This document shows, in pieces, positions 28,801-36,217 of a stretch of 41,586 nucleotides of DNA. Within the stretch, counting starts at the first letter, position 1; each line of letters opens with the position of its first letter. Location: contig NZ_BMEV01000024.1 of the NCBI RefSeq assembly GCF_014637175.1, positions 1-41,586 of the forward strand, written 5' to 3'. The notes under the pieces are model-generated. The model was not told the origin of the DNA. It was given only the letters and a program-made list of their open reading frames with translations, and searched no databases. A program made the translations under genes and the position numbers. The DNA comes from Compostibacillus humi (lineage in GTDB: Bacteria > Bacillota > Bacilli > Bacillales > Amphibacillaceae).

Positions 28801-29201
28801 AAGACCCGCAACTGTACATTCGGATTGGCAACCGGCAGGATCCCAAAAAGATTCTCGGTATAACTCTTCAAATCTTCTGGCATTAAGTAGTTTTCGTCCT
28901 TCAGCATCATCATCGTGCTAATTTTTAACAATGCTCGATACCCTTGATTATTTTTTGCCAGAAGCACACATTCATTTTCTTCCCCATCCAGCATTACCTT
29001 TACAGCTAATCCGATAATCGGTTTGATTCCGGCATTTTTGCATGCTTGATAAAAGGGGATTACCCCATACATGACGTTTTCATCGGTAAGAGCGAGCGCA
29101 TCAAATTGGAGTTCCTTTGCCCGTGTTACTAATTTTTCGATGGAAATCGTACTGTTCATTAAACTGTAGCTGCTTTTGACATATAAATGAGTAAAGGCCA
29201 A
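25842..29201 (-). CDS. dnaE: DNA polymerase III subunit alpha, DnaE
   Basis: The second replicative polymerase of Firmicutes, which extends RNA primers before handing over to PolC. The 1119-aa protein has an N-terminal PHP domain (about 3-70 and on), the polymerase core with GPGRGSSASS (337-346), the catalytic PDIDVDFSDERR (378-389) and a further Asp in LLKMDFLGLRN, then tandem HhH and an OB-fold region with KVKSVGSIQAIRTIRTKRG. The start is TTG at 29201, preceded by AAAGGAGG at 8 bp. It stands alone between its own promoter and the ytsJ operon. Confidence 0.97.
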   Translation of the reverse strand: MAFTHLYVKSSYSLMNSTISIEKLVTRAKELQFDALALTDENVMYGVIPFYQACKNAGIKPIIGLAVKVMLDGEENECVLLAKNNQGYRALLKISTMMMLKDENYLMPEDLKSYTENLFGILPVANPNVQLRVLTNTLEQLHQYIHPIEIIFPDGHFYLGLDRNRERFVQVLKAMKETYGTKAAAVTEVKYLEEKDVYALDVLLAMKRGTPWDMKLSSQELTGKHLRNPLEMEQLFQQVWPEILAETEWIKEQCHVDIPFHQQLLPSFPVPDGTDAHSYLEKVCWEHVGKRYDRITDEVKERLTYELNVIKSMKFSDYFLIVADFIRFAKEQNILVGPGRGSSASSIVAYVLGITDVDPLDNELLFERFLNLERKTMPDIDVDFSDERRDEVIEYVRNKYGKDHVAQIITFGTFAARSLIRELMKTMDVDGNDRTLILKEIPQQTKQSIGEILKESKTLQELVKSSPKLKALFSIAAKLEGIPRHVSTHAAGVVISEAPLTDYVPLTAGGTGETYLTQFAMNELEAIGLLKMDFLGLRNLTLLEKIMKSIQYRSDADFTFQQIPENDEKTFALLRKGLTNGVFQLESEGMKQVLKELRPTNFEDIVAVNALYRPGPMNFIPVYIDRKHKRAKTTYPHPDLEPILKSTYGVLVYQEQIMQIAHRMAGFSLGEADILRRAVSKKNANLMKQLKASFVQGCIQNGYDVSIAEELFSWIVKFSNYGFPRSHAVAYSKISYQLSYLKAHYPEHFFAELLSSLRNQQEKLPAYIKEMKEMGINLLPPSINHSYGKFSVEGNNIRIGLSSIKGLGHNVVKEILEKRKDGPFRNLFDFCIRVNTDIVNRQSIENLILTGCFDQVYANRASLLATLDKAMDTGELFREFQDQPSLFQDKIDIEADYVPMDDFSLIKKLADEKELLGIYVSSHPLKEIRPLLRKNGYITLQQMGDLVGKRKVKSVGSIQAIRTIRTKRGDSMAFITLSDETDDADGVIFPELYRRVSPWLGEEMIVAIVGKIEERNNKLQWVLDDISLFKEEHLYESEKTRLFIRVSSDEYEKTLTILKRIASNHPGSTDIYIYQQDKKQTYKLSYEFAVQPNYECIQDLKQYFGEDNVVLQKAKQNES

Positions 29202-29269
29202 ATGACCTTCCTCCTTTCACCATGTAACGAAGCATCTTCACGTTCGCTTTGAAAAATCCCATTAATTCC

Positions 29270-29278
29270 ATTATACCA
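29270..29278 (-). promoter_or_regulatory. extended -10 promoter of dnaE
   Basis: Minus-strand TGGTATAAT: TG, one base, perfect TATAAT (29270-29275). The -35 region is weak. It lies about 70 bp before the dnaE start. Confidence 0.6.
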
Positions 29279-29313
29279 AGGAAAAGCGAACATGCATACG
29301 GCGGAGATACTTT

Positions 29314-29342
29314 TCATAACTTGTCTTCCTTTCTCATACAAT
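29314..29342 (+). promoter_or_regulatory. sigma-E promoter of ytrH-ytrI
   Basis: TCATAAC (29314-29320), 14-bp spacer, CATACAAT (29335-29342). The -10 matches the sigma-E consensus CATACA(A/C)T exactly and the spacing is typical. It predicts mother-cell expression early in sporulation. Confidence 0.75.
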
Positions 29343-29376
29343 GTAGTTAACTTAATGGTAAGGGAGAGTCGGACAG

Positions 29377-29709
29377 ATGGAAGAACGTTTTTTCGCTACA
29401 TTTATCCATTGCTTTTTTATTGCTTTTGGAGTTATTATCGGAGGATCGATTATCGGAAGCATCGGCTCCTTTGCCACTGGAGAAGCGCCGTTAACTGCAA
29501 TCTCCCGCTTAGCTAACAGCCTTCGTATTTGGGCGATTGTTGCTGCCATCGGCGGGACCTTTGATGCCATCGAAAACTTGCAAAAAGGATTATTTGACGG
29601 TTCTACCATCGACCTCGTAAAACAGGCATTATTGATATTATCGGCGATGGGCGGCGTCAAGACTGCCACCCTCATCATCGACTGGCTCATTCAGGAGGAT
29701 GTCACTTAA
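29377..29709 (+). CDS. ytrH: sporulation membrane protein YtrH
   Basis: A 110-aa membrane protein with three hydrophobic segments: about 6-32, then two between about 48 and 105. It matches the YtrH family of sigma-E-controlled sporulation proteins. The ATG has AAGGGAGAG upstream. It shares a stop/start TAATG with ytrI, so the two are coupled, and it has a sigma-E promoter 35 bp upstream. The family is needed for efficient sporulation; the mechanism is not known to me. Confidence 0.9.
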   Translation: MEERFFATFIHCFFIAFGVIIGGSIIGSIGSFATGEAPLTAISRLANSLRIWAIVAAIGGTFDAIENLQKGLFDGSTIDLVKQALLILSAMGGVKTATLIIDWLIQEDVT

Positions 29710-30215
29710 TGCACATTCCACCATATCATAAAAAGCCGTCCTGGCAGCTATTTATGGCAGGCTGTGCCATTGGCGGAATTATTGCTTATATCGTTCTATT
29801 ATCGATGTACGGGAAAATGTACGAAGGGTTAATTGAAGAAAATGTAAAACAGCAAGCAGAAATAAATGATTTAGAGCGGCAAAATGAGGCGCTGCTAAAA
29901 GATAAGGAAGATTTAAACGAGAAAGCAAACGAACCCCGGGTAGTCGAATCGATAGTCGTCCAAATTACAAATTGGGACAGTTTGCGCCTTGACCGGCTCA
30001 TTATCCACCAGCTGGAAGAGCTGATTAAAGAAGAAATAAACTATATTGTCGGCCGGGACGTAGAACTGATCAGCGAGATGGATGAGCTGCTTATTTCCAC
30101 GATAGAAAATAAAGCATTTACCGTCGATGATTTTACATATTATTTTCAAGTGGAAAAGCTGACGATTGCCAGGAAAGTAAAATTATCGGTTTTTGCAGAG
30201 CTGGACGGGCCATAA
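29709..30215 (+). CDS. ytrI: sporulation membrane protein YtrI
   Basis: A 168-aa protein with one membrane segment near the N-terminus (about 14-34), then a coiled coil (about 40-75, rich in Glu, Lys and Gln) and a globular C-terminal domain. It matches YtrI by sequence and by pairing with ytrH. The start ATG overlaps the ytrH stop by one base; the preceding CAGGAGG is a strong ribosome site. It probably forms a membrane complex with YtrH in the mother cell (inference). Confidence 0.88.
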   Translation: MHIPPYHKKPSWQLFMAGCAIGGIIAYIVLLSMYGKMYEGLIEENVKQQAEINDLERQNEALLKDKEDLNEKANEPRVVESIVVQITNWDSLRLDRLIIHQLEELIKEEINYIVGRDVELISEMDELLISTIENKAFTVDDFTYYFQVEKLTIARKVKLSVFAELDGP

Positions 30216-30314
30216 TGTGAACATTTATTGAAATATCTGAGGATTCTGTAGTAAACGGATTAATTTCTATTATACTGAAAGTAGAAGGAAAATAACAAAA
30301 AGGAGGAAGAGAAG

Positions 30315-30509
30315 ATGATTATCCATCAGCGGAGTTTACGGGACCGAAAAATAGCACAGCTGAAACAAGGGAAAAATGCATACGCCGAATCAAAGGAGCT
30401 CATCCGGTTAATTAAACGGGATATTGAAAAAGAACATTTAAACGTCCTTTGTGAAGAAACGAATAACGGATGCTGGTTCATACCGTTAGATGAACGGAAA
30501 ACAAGCTGA
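30315..30509 (+). CDS. small hypothetical protein, 64 aa
   Basis: A 64-aa, highly charged protein with a Lys/Arg-rich first half and a single Cys-containing segment near the end (NGCWFIPLDE). It has no signal or membrane segment. I do not recognise a function. Support for a real gene is a near-perfect AAAGGAGG ribosome site 8 bp before the ATG, an isolated position with a possible TATACT -10 about 40 bp upstream, and a strong terminator directly after the stop. The family appears to be restricted to Bacillaceae (inference). Confidence 0.75.
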   Translation: MIIHQRSLRDRKIAQLKQGKNAYAESKELIRLIKRDIEKEHLNVLCEETNNGCWFIPLDERKTS

Positions 30510-30510
30510 A

Positions 30511-30545
30511 AAAAAGTGATGATTGGTCAAGAATCATCACTTTTT
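30511..30545. terminator. bidirectional terminator between the 64-aa gene and nrnA
   Basis: A 14-bp perfect stem AAAAAGTGATGATT / AATCATCACTTTTT (30511-30524, 30532-30545) with A and T runs on both sides, so it works in both directions. It overlaps the last codons of nrnA. Confidence 0.9.
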
Positions 30546-31495
30546 TTTGCCTCGGAATAGGATAAGCATACCGCTTCCAAATCTTTCGTAAACTCCTCCG
30601 CTTCAACCCAGGAATTAATTTGCGCACCAGAAGCTAACGGATGGCCCCCCCCATTATATTTTTCCGCCACCTTATGGATGGCAGGACCTTTTGAGCGAAG
30701 CCGAATACGGATTAAATCGTCTTCTTCAATAAAGAAAGCCCATGCTTTCATTCCTTCGATTTCTCCTAATACATTGACCAATTGACCTGTTTCATTGGCA
30801 CTAACTTCATATTTCTCCAAAATATCCTTAGTTAGCCGGACGGTGCATACCCCAGAAGGTTTTAGCTGAAACGTCTGCAAAATATATCCTTTCAGCCGGG
30901 CAATCCGGTCCTTTTCCAAATATAAAGACTGATAAAGTCCTGTTCGGTCAAAAGGGTATGTCACCAGTTCCGCGGCGATTTGAAAAGTTCTTTGTGTAGT
31001 GCTCGGAAATAAAAATCTTCCCGTATCCCCGACAATCCCTGCATACAATAAACGGGCCGCTCTCTCGTTCATGACGAGCCCTTCCGATCGTCCCGCCAAA
31101 TACAATTCATAAATCATTTCACTGACGGAACTGGCATTTGGATTTTCCCAGCGGATATCGCCATATGCATCGACAATCGGATGATGGTCAATTTTTATCA
31201 GCCTGCTTCCTAGTTGATAACGGTCGTCATCAATCCGCGGCTGATTCGCCGTGTCACATACGATAACTAGCGCATCTTTGTAGACATTATCCTCAATATG
31301 ATCCATCGTAATAAGAAAAGATAAGTCCGGGTCATCCTCTCCGACCGCATATACTTTTTTATCGGGGAAAGAAGCTTGAATAATCTCTTTCAGTCCCCCT
31401 TGGGAACCTAAGGCATCCGGGTCCGGCCGTACGTGGCGGTGAATAATAATCTTTTCATATTCTTTAATTGCTTGAATGATCTCAGAAATTGGCAT
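30527..31495 (-). CDS. nrnA: bifunctional oligoribonuclease / pAp phosphatase NrnA
   Basis: Degrades short RNA oligonucleotides (nanoRNA) and dephosphorylates 3'-phosphoadenosine 5'-phosphate. The 322-aa DHH-DHHA1 protein shows HRHVRPDPDALGS (metal ligands), VCDTA, the KIDHHP DHH motif and VGDTGRF. The C-terminal DHHA1 domain ends in NGGGHPLASG. The start ATG at 31495 has AGGAGA 6 bp upstream; an upstream TTG/ATG pair is rejected. It is divergent from ytpI, with an extended -10 (TGCTAGAAT) at about 31526-31534. Confidence 0.95.
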   Translation of the reverse strand: MPISEIIQAIKEYEKIIIHRHVRPDPDALGSQGGLKEIIQASFPDKKVYAVGEDDPDLSFLITMDHIEDNVYKDALVIVCDTANQPRIDDDRYQLGSRLIKIDHHPIVDAYGDIRWENPNASSVSEMIYELYLAGRSEGLVMNERAARLLYAGIVGDTGRFLFPSTTQRTFQIAAELVTYPFDRTGLYQSLYLEKDRIARLKGYILQTFQLKPSGVCTVRLTKDILEKYEVSANETGQLVNVLGEIEGMKAWAFFIEEDDLIRIRLRSKGPAIHKVAEKYNGGGHPLASGAQINSWVEAEEFTKDLEAVCLSYSEAKKSDDS

Positions 31496-31525
31496 CGATA
31501 TTCTCCTGTTCATCAAATTGATTTA

Positions 31526-31534
31526 ATTCTAGCA
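31526..31534 (-). promoter_or_regulatory. extended -10 promoter of nrnA
   Basis: Minus-strand TGCTAGAAT about 30 bp before the start codon; no clear -35 box. Confidence 0.4.
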
Positions 31535-31594
31535 AATATCACGAAAAAAAGTTACAATTGGTATGGCTACATAGAAAAAATTAGGAGAGATTAG

Positions 31595-31894
31595 ATGATT
31601 ATTTTTACAATACTTATTATATTTTCTGTCGTATTCTATGTTTATTATAAAGTTGCCATTTTAAAGAGTAAAGATATCCTCGAACAAAAATACTTTAACG
31701 GGAAAGCAAGATTATGTCTTGGTGCTTTTCTGCTATTTTTTGCCATCAATCAGTATGTATTTTACAAAACCCAGCTTTCCTTATTTATCGGGATTATCTT
31801 TATCGCCCTTGGTACACTCCATATCGTCCGGGGTTATAAAGAATCGAAACACTACCGGAATGAATTTCGGCGTTTAAATCCAAGCAGCAAGTAA
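31595..31894 (+). CDS. ytpI: YtpI family membrane protein
   Basis: A 99-aa protein with three hydrophobic segments (about 2-20, 38-55, 59-76) and a basic C-terminal tail. It fits the YtpI family by size, topology and position between nrnA and ytoI. The function is unknown. The ATG is preceded by TAGGAGAG. Confidence 0.85.
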   Translation: MIIFTILIIFSVVFYVYYKVAILKSKDILEQKYFNGKARLCLGAFLLFFAINQYVFYKTQLSLFIGIIFIALGTLHIVRGYKESKHYRNEFRRLNPSSK

Positions 31895-31902
31895 GCAAAT
31901 GG

Positions 31903-31944
31903 AAGGGAACCCCCCTTTTCTCACTGGAAAAGGAGGGTTCCCTT
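31903..31944. terminator. hairpin between convergent ytpI and ytoI
   Basis: A long stem AAGGGAACCC and its complement (31903-31912, 31935-31944), continued inward by CCTTTTC / GAAAAGG. It lies between the two convergent stop codons and could serve both; the T tracts outside are short. Confidence 0.7.
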
Positions 31945-31947
31945 TGC

Positions 31948-33252
31948 TTATCGGTTAATCAGCTGTGCCATAATCATCCCTTTTCCGACTAAATCTTTCT
32001 CATGGAATACTTCCACATCCAGTTTGGCGAAGAGCCTTCCCGCATCGATGATTTTCGGTTTAATAATTAATTTGCTATCAATTTGCACCGGTTTATTAAA
32101 ATAGACGGTAATATTTTCAATGGAAATATTCGCCTTCCGCACCCGCTGCAGCAGGCGGGAGCTGGCTTCCGCCATTAAGGCAGTAAAGACACTGTTGGAA
32201 AGAGTTCCCAACTGATTCGTCATTTGCGGCGTAACTTCTGTTTCAAAGACATCTTCATCTTCCTGACTCTGTTCCACATTGCGGCTGACAATGTCATCAA
32301 TCGTTTCTCCGACTTGCGGCTGCCGCTGAATTTGCTGCATTGCTTTTAATACGTCTTGCCGGGAGACGACCCCTTGTAATTTATAGTTTTGATCCACGAC
32401 CGGAATGACTTCTATTCCTTCCCATACCATCGTGTGGGAAACGGAGGCTAAAGAAGTTTTCGACTGGGCGACTTGCGGCTTTTTGCTCATTACCCGGTCA
32501 ATCGGAGTGTCCGGATCCTTCCCGACAATGTCTTTCGAGGAGACCATCCCGACAACCCGCATCGAACTATCGACGACCGGAAAACGGGTATGGGAAGAAA
32601 TTTTGTTCAGCTCATACCATCGGGCAACCGTCTCTTTCGTTTGCAAATAATACGTTTCTTCAAAGGCGGTCGCAATATCTCCGACGAAGACGATTTCCTT
32701 TTTAATTAGTTGGTCGTAAATAGCCCGGTTGATCATGGAGGCGACGGTAAACGTATCATAGCTGGAAGAAATAATCGGCAATTCCTTTTCATCAGCTAAT
32801 TGTTTAATATGTTCCTCTGTATCAAATCCTCCGGTAATCAATACGGCGGCCCCTGCTTTTATCGCCAGCTCATGGGCTTTCACCCGGTTTCCGACAATAA
32901 GCAAGGAACCTGCTTCCGTGTAGCGCATCATCGCATCCAGCTGCATGGCGCCGATGACAAATTTACTCAATGTCTTATGGAGTCCGTCCCGTCCTCCCAA
33001 CACTTGTCCATCCACGATGTTTACAATCTCCGCAAAGGTGAGACGTTCAAAATTTTCCTTCTTCTTTTTTTCAATTCGAATCGTTCCAACCCGCTCAATC
33101 GTGCTTACTAACCCCTGGTTTTCCGCTTCTTTAATTGCCCGGTAAGCAGTGCCGTCACTGACACGTAAATCTTTAGCGATTTGGCGGACAGAGATTTTTT
33201 GACCTACTTCTAAAGACATAATGTGCTGTAAAATCCGTTCATGTTTTGTCAT
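31948..33252 (-). CDS. ytoI: CBS-HotDog domain transcription factor-like protein YtoI
   Basis: A 434-aa protein with four modules: an N-terminal helix-turn-helix (about 1-60, IAKDLRVSDGTAYRAIKEAENQGLV in two helices) related to the CcpN type, a DRTGG-like domain (about 75-185), a pair of CBS domains (about 190-310) that usually bind adenine nucleotides, and a C-terminal hotdog/thioesterase-like fold (about 330-434). A ligand-responsive regulator is likely, but its targets are unknown. The ATG follows GGCGGGG. The promoter carries a long inverted repeat that may be its own operator. Confidence 0.9.
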   Translation of the reverse strand: MTKHERILQHIMSLEVGQKISVRQIAKDLRVSDGTAYRAIKEAENQGLVSTIERVGTIRIEKKKKENFERLTFAEIVNIVDGQVLGGRDGLHKTLSKFVIGAMQLDAMMRYTEAGSLLIVGNRVKAHELAIKAGAAVLITGGFDTEEHIKQLADEKELPIISSSYDTFTVASMINRAIYDQLIKKEIVFVGDIATAFEETYYLQTKETVARWYELNKISSHTRFPVVDSSMRVVGMVSSKDIVGKDPDTPIDRVMSKKPQVAQSKTSLASVSHTMVWEGIEVIPVVDQNYKLQGVVSRQDVLKAMQQIQRQPQVGETIDDIVSRNVEQSQEDEDVFETEVTPQMTNQLGTLSNSVFTALMAEASSRLLQRVRKANISIENITVYFNKPVQIDSKLIIKPKIIDAGRLFAKLDVEVFHEKDLVGKGMIMAQLINR

Positions 33253-33265
33253 TGTTTTTCCCCGC

Positions 33266-33312
33266 CTTCATCTGTACTATATCATTTATTAATTTTTATT
33301 ATACAGATGAAG
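33266..33312. promoter_or_regulatory. inverted repeat across the ytoI promoter
   Basis: CTTCATCTGTA (33266-33276) and TACAGATGAAG (33302-33312) are perfectly complementary, separated by 25 bp of AT-rich DNA. On the minus strand the far arm runs into a perfect TATAAT (about 33298-33303) with TTGAGT 17 bp upstream (33321-33326). The repeat thus brackets the -10 box and start region of ytoI and could be a looped or dimer-of-dimers operator. Confidence 0.6.
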
Positions 33313-33322
33313 GAGAGAAAAC

Positions 33323-33553
33323 TCAAACATTGTCTGCTTCACGGCTTCTCCTTAATTCCTTCTGTTCCATAACTGGCGGCAAAGTCATTTGTAAAAGCGT
33401 CGATAAATTCGCCCCTACAACAAGGACGAAAAAGCCAAGCCAAAGTGCCCAAAAGAGACGCTCCATCGTCGTAGCCGCCATCGGGATAACCGGCCAAGCG
33501 ATATACAGGAAAAAACCTGCTAGCAACAGCCGGAGAATGGCGTATTGGCGCAT
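33323..33553 (-). CDS. small membrane protein, 76 aa
   Basis: A 76-aa hypothetical protein with two membrane segments (about 6-25 and 33-52) and a charged C-terminal tail. I do not recognise the family. It is probably real because it has an excellent ribosome site (AAAGGAGG, 7 bp before ATG) and codon use like its neighbours. It lies upstream of ytoI on the same strand; the ytoI -35 box overlaps its stop codon. Confidence 0.7.
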   Translation of the reverse strand: MRQYAILRLLLAGFFLYIAWPVIPMAATTMERLFWALWLGFFVLVVGANLSTLLQMTLPPVMEQKELRRSREADNV

Positions 33554-33621
33554 AAGAAAATCCTCCTTTCATTAAGAACTTATGAATGAAAGAAGGGAAT
33601 GATAACTGAATATTCTATGGA

Positions 33622-33652
33622 TCCAAAAATACTAGTTTTACTAAACACTAGT
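33622..33652 (-). terminator. terminator of the second minor-pilin set
   Basis: Minus-strand hairpin ACTAGTGTTT / AAAACTAGT (33631-33652), followed by ATTTTT. It includes the stop codon of the preceding pilin-like gene. Confidence 0.65.
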
Positions 33653-35120
33653 TTGTTTCTAACAATGGCTCCTTTGTAATAATTACTTCTCCGCTGCCAA
33701 GTTGTTCACCCGATATCGGCCCTTCCTTTATTTGAGGATCAACATATTCCAAACTGCCACCGCCGCTTATAGCAAATGATCTGGCAATGACAGATCCTTT
33801 GATATTCCCCCCGCCTGAAAGAGTGAAATCAGCATTCGGAGCTAATATTAAAGGCGCCTCAGTCCAATTCCCCCCGCTCACACTTATTTCCTTGCCGCCG
33901 GTAAATAAATTACCTATAAATCCCGATCCTCCTGTAAATTTAATATCCGCATCTTCCGCAAATAAAGAGCCATTAATGACTTGGCCGCCGCTTAACTTAA
34001 CTTCTTTGTGTTTTTTAGGATTATTCGAACCTTTTAAGAAAATATTTAATTTATTTACTTTGCCATTTTTGTTTACCGAGCTGGCACTTCCAAAATTCAT
34101 TTCACCGGTTACATAAATGGTTAGCCCGCCTCCTCCGATAATATTGATGTGGCCATTTTGGATGTTTAAATCTTTTACAACGATTTCCTTATCTGAAGTT
34201 CCAATATTTATATTTAACGTATTGTTTCGTTTTATTTCAATGTTATTGAATTGCATATTGTCACTCATATTTAAAGTATAATTATTTGTAATCCAATCAT
34301 TTACTAAAAGATCGCCATTCTTAATTACCGCTGATTTATTCCAGTCGTCTTTTTGGATAATTACATCATCTGGTATCCTATAGGAAGGGATTTCCGGAAA
34401 TGGCGGCAGTTTTGGCATTTCTCCAAAATCTTTCCCCTCTGCATCCGGAACCATTGTCATCCAACTTGGTTTATCGACAGCCAGTTTCTCATAACCAACC
34501 GGTACATAAATTTTTCCGTCAACTCTGGCTCCGCCGCCTGCTGTAATGCTATTTGGCTGAGAACTTAATGTGGCTATATCTCCTTTTATATAGCCTCCTC
34601 CCGCTAAATTTATATTATTGCTGACAAATAGAGCCATGTCAGGAACGCCGCTTTTTGACGCCCATTCCACATAAAACTTCTGTTCTATTGTTCTCTCTTC
34701 CTCAATAATTCCTGTCGAAATAATTTTATATTCTCTTGGATTCCCTTCATTTAATTCTTCTACATTGATAATTGCTTTAGGGTTTTTTCCAAAAACTTGT
34801 TCAAAATTCGTATAAGGGGCTCTTTCACCGGTAAGTTCAGAGGTAAGGGTAGAGAAAAAACTATATTCATTATCGGTTCGGCTGTAGACATCGTGAATGG
34901 TTTCTTTGACGTTAGCCATTTCAACGGTTAACGCTGCTTCAGCAATATAAAAGGCTGACTGGCTGTCCCGTTCAATGGACGAGATGTTTAAGGAATTGGA
35001 TGTAACATTTAGAAGTGTCATTCCGATTATAGATGTGATGACCATTACCAATACAGTTCCTAAAAGGGTGAACCCGGAACTATTTGTATACAATGATTTT
35101 CTGCTCCCCCGCTTATTCAC
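33648..35120 (-). CDS. PilX-like pilus assembly protein with C-terminal glycine-rich beta-repeat domain (set 2)
   Basis: A 490-aa protein with a type IV prepilin leader: basic N-terminus, then SSG|FTLLGTVLVMV (cleavage after Gly16) and a hydrophobic helix to about 40. Position +5 is Gly, not Glu, as in GspK/PilX-type minor pilins. From about 170 to 460 it contains recurring turns such as LAGGGYIKGD, TAGGGARVDGK, LSGGQVINGS, FTGGSGFIGN, VSGGNWTEA and LSGGGNIKGS, typical of a stacked beta-helix like bactofilins or DUF7305. It probably sits at the pilus tip (inference). The start is GTG at 35120, right after the PilW-like stop, with an AGAGGGGGG site. It is the last gene of set 2. Confidence 0.85.
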   Translation of the reverse strand: MNKRGSRKSLYTNSSGFTLLGTVLVMVITSIIGMTLLNVTSNSLNISSIERDSQSAFYIAEAALTVEMANVKETIHDVYSRTDNEYSFFSTLTSELTGERAPYTNFEQVFGKNPKAIINVEELNEGNPREYKIISTGIIEEERTIEQKFYVEWASKSGVPDMALFVSNNINLAGGGYIKGDIATLSSQPNSITAGGGARVDGKIYVPVGYEKLAVDKPSWMTMVPDAEGKDFGEMPKLPPFPEIPSYRIPDDVIIQKDDWNKSAVIKNGDLLVNDWITNNYTLNMSDNMQFNNIEIKRNNTLNINIGTSDKEIVVKDLNIQNGHINIIGGGGLTIYVTGEMNFGSASSVNKNGKVNKLNIFLKGSNNPKKHKEVKLSGGQVINGSLFAEDADIKFTGGSGFIGNLFTGGKEISVSGGNWTEAPLILAPNADFTLSGGGNIKGSVIARSFAISGGGSLEYVDPQIKEGPISGEQLGSGEVIITKEPLLETN

Positions 35121-35121
35121 T

Positions 35122-35568
35122 TTATTCCCCCCCTCTAATCACTATTTCCGTCTCAACCGTCTTCTGTGGACTCTCAATGATAAGAACCACCGATCGATTT
35201 CCGTTTTCATCATTTTTCATCTCAACGTAAAACCGATCTATATTTGTTGCTATTGTAGTGTTTTTCTCATTGACAATGGAACGATTGCTCGAATTGTAGA
35301 CAAACTCTTTTCCATCTGAAAATTTTATGGCCGAACGGCTCTCAGAAACTTCTTCGACTTCTGTCGTTCGCATTTTTTTCGTAATAATTTTTGCAGCATA
35401 TGTTACGTCAAATAACTGTTTTGCCTCAGCTGATTGATTGCTGTATTGATCTTGTATCGAGATAAAAACATTAAAAATCATTAACATGATGATTGCTGTT
35501 AACGTCATACCTGCTAATAATTCAATTAATGTTAATCCTTTTTCCTCTCTTAACCAATTCACTTTCAA
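35122..35568 (-). CDS. PilW-like minor pilin (set 2)
   Basis: A 148-aa type IV pilin-like protein with prepilin motif EEKG|LTLIELLAG (cleavage after Gly11, Glu at +5), a hydrophobic helix to about 33, then a short globular domain with beta strands. It resembles GspJ/PilW minor pilins. The start is TTG at 35568, overlapping the preceding stop (TTGA), with GGAGAA at 7 bp. The single-base gap to the PilX-like gene implies coupled translation. Its helper in the cell is a prepilin peptidase, encoded about 4 kb upstream. Confidence 0.85.
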   Translation of the reverse strand: MKVNWLREEKGLTLIELLAGMTLTAIIMLMIFNVFISIQDQYSNQSAEAKQLFDVTYAAKIITKKMRTTEVEEVSESRSAIKFSDGKEFVYNSSNRSIVNEKNTTIATNIDRFYVEMKNDENGNRSVVLIIESPQKTVETEIVIRGGE

Positions 35569-36005
35569 TCAGTTCTCCACAATATAGCATTTTCCATTTT
35601 AGCCTGAATGTTATCGTCACCGTTATAAACTTCTAAAATAAGACGGTTCATATTTTCCTCCAATTGTTGTTTTTGAAGTTTTACTACAATTTTAAAGTCT
35701 GAATTGCTGTCATTTTTTTCGAAAATAATCCAGTCGTCAATATTAGCTACTTTGTTAAAGTTTAAATCAGCTAAAGCATCCTCTCTTTTACTATAAGACG
35801 TGTTTTTGCTATAAGAATAAATTCTCTCCATTTCTGTCTGCGCAATATAAGTAGCGTCGATAATAGTTTCGGAACTATTGTTTACTTTCGCAGTCTGAAT
35901 AAACATAGAAAAAAACATGATTAATATAAGAGATAAAAGAACGATGGAGACAAGAACTTCAATAAGCGTTAAACCCTTTTCTTTTTTGAATTCAAACACG
36001 TCCAA
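35565..36005 (-). CDS. PilV-like minor pilin (set 2)
   Basis: A 146-aa protein with prepilin motif KEKG|LTLIEVLVSIVLLSL (cleavage after Gly11, Glu +5), followed by the polar AQTEMERIY helix end common in GspI/PilV proteins and a globular C-terminal half. The start is TTG at 36005 with GGAGAG upstream; GTG at 35999 is an alternative. It is the first gene of set 2 and overlaps the PilW-like gene by 4 bp. Confidence 0.85.
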   Translation of the reverse strand: MDVFEFKKEKGLTLIEVLVSIVLLSLILIMFFSMFIQTAKVNNSSETIIDATYIAQTEMERIYSYSKNTSYSKREDALADLNFNKVANIDDWIIFEKNDSNSDFKIVVKLQKQQLEENMNRLILEVYNGDDNIQAKMENAILWRTD

Positions 36006-36185
36006 AATCTCTCCGTTCCGCTGGGGCTTTTTCGCAAATGCTATATTGCTTTAATAGATTTAACCATATATGCAAACAATTCTGAAAATACACTAAAAAA
36101 AATCCTATTTTAAACTATTGATAATAAATAAAATTATTAGTATAATGTACCTAGTAAAATAGTATATATAACTATTATTACCTTT

Positions 36186-36214
36186 AGTATAATTAATACG
36201 TTCGTATTATACAA
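36186..36214 (-). promoter_or_regulatory. promoter of minor-pilin set 2 with a palindrome in the spacer
   Basis: Minus-strand TTGTAT (36209-36214), 17-bp spacer, TATACT (36186-36191). The spacer is filled by the 16-bp palindrome TAATACGTTCGTATTA (36194-36209), well placed for a repressor. It leaves a leader of about 170 nt. The 298-bp gap (36006-36303) otherwise holds only the set 1 terminator and AT-rich DNA. Confidence 0.5.
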
Positions 36215-36217
36215 TGA

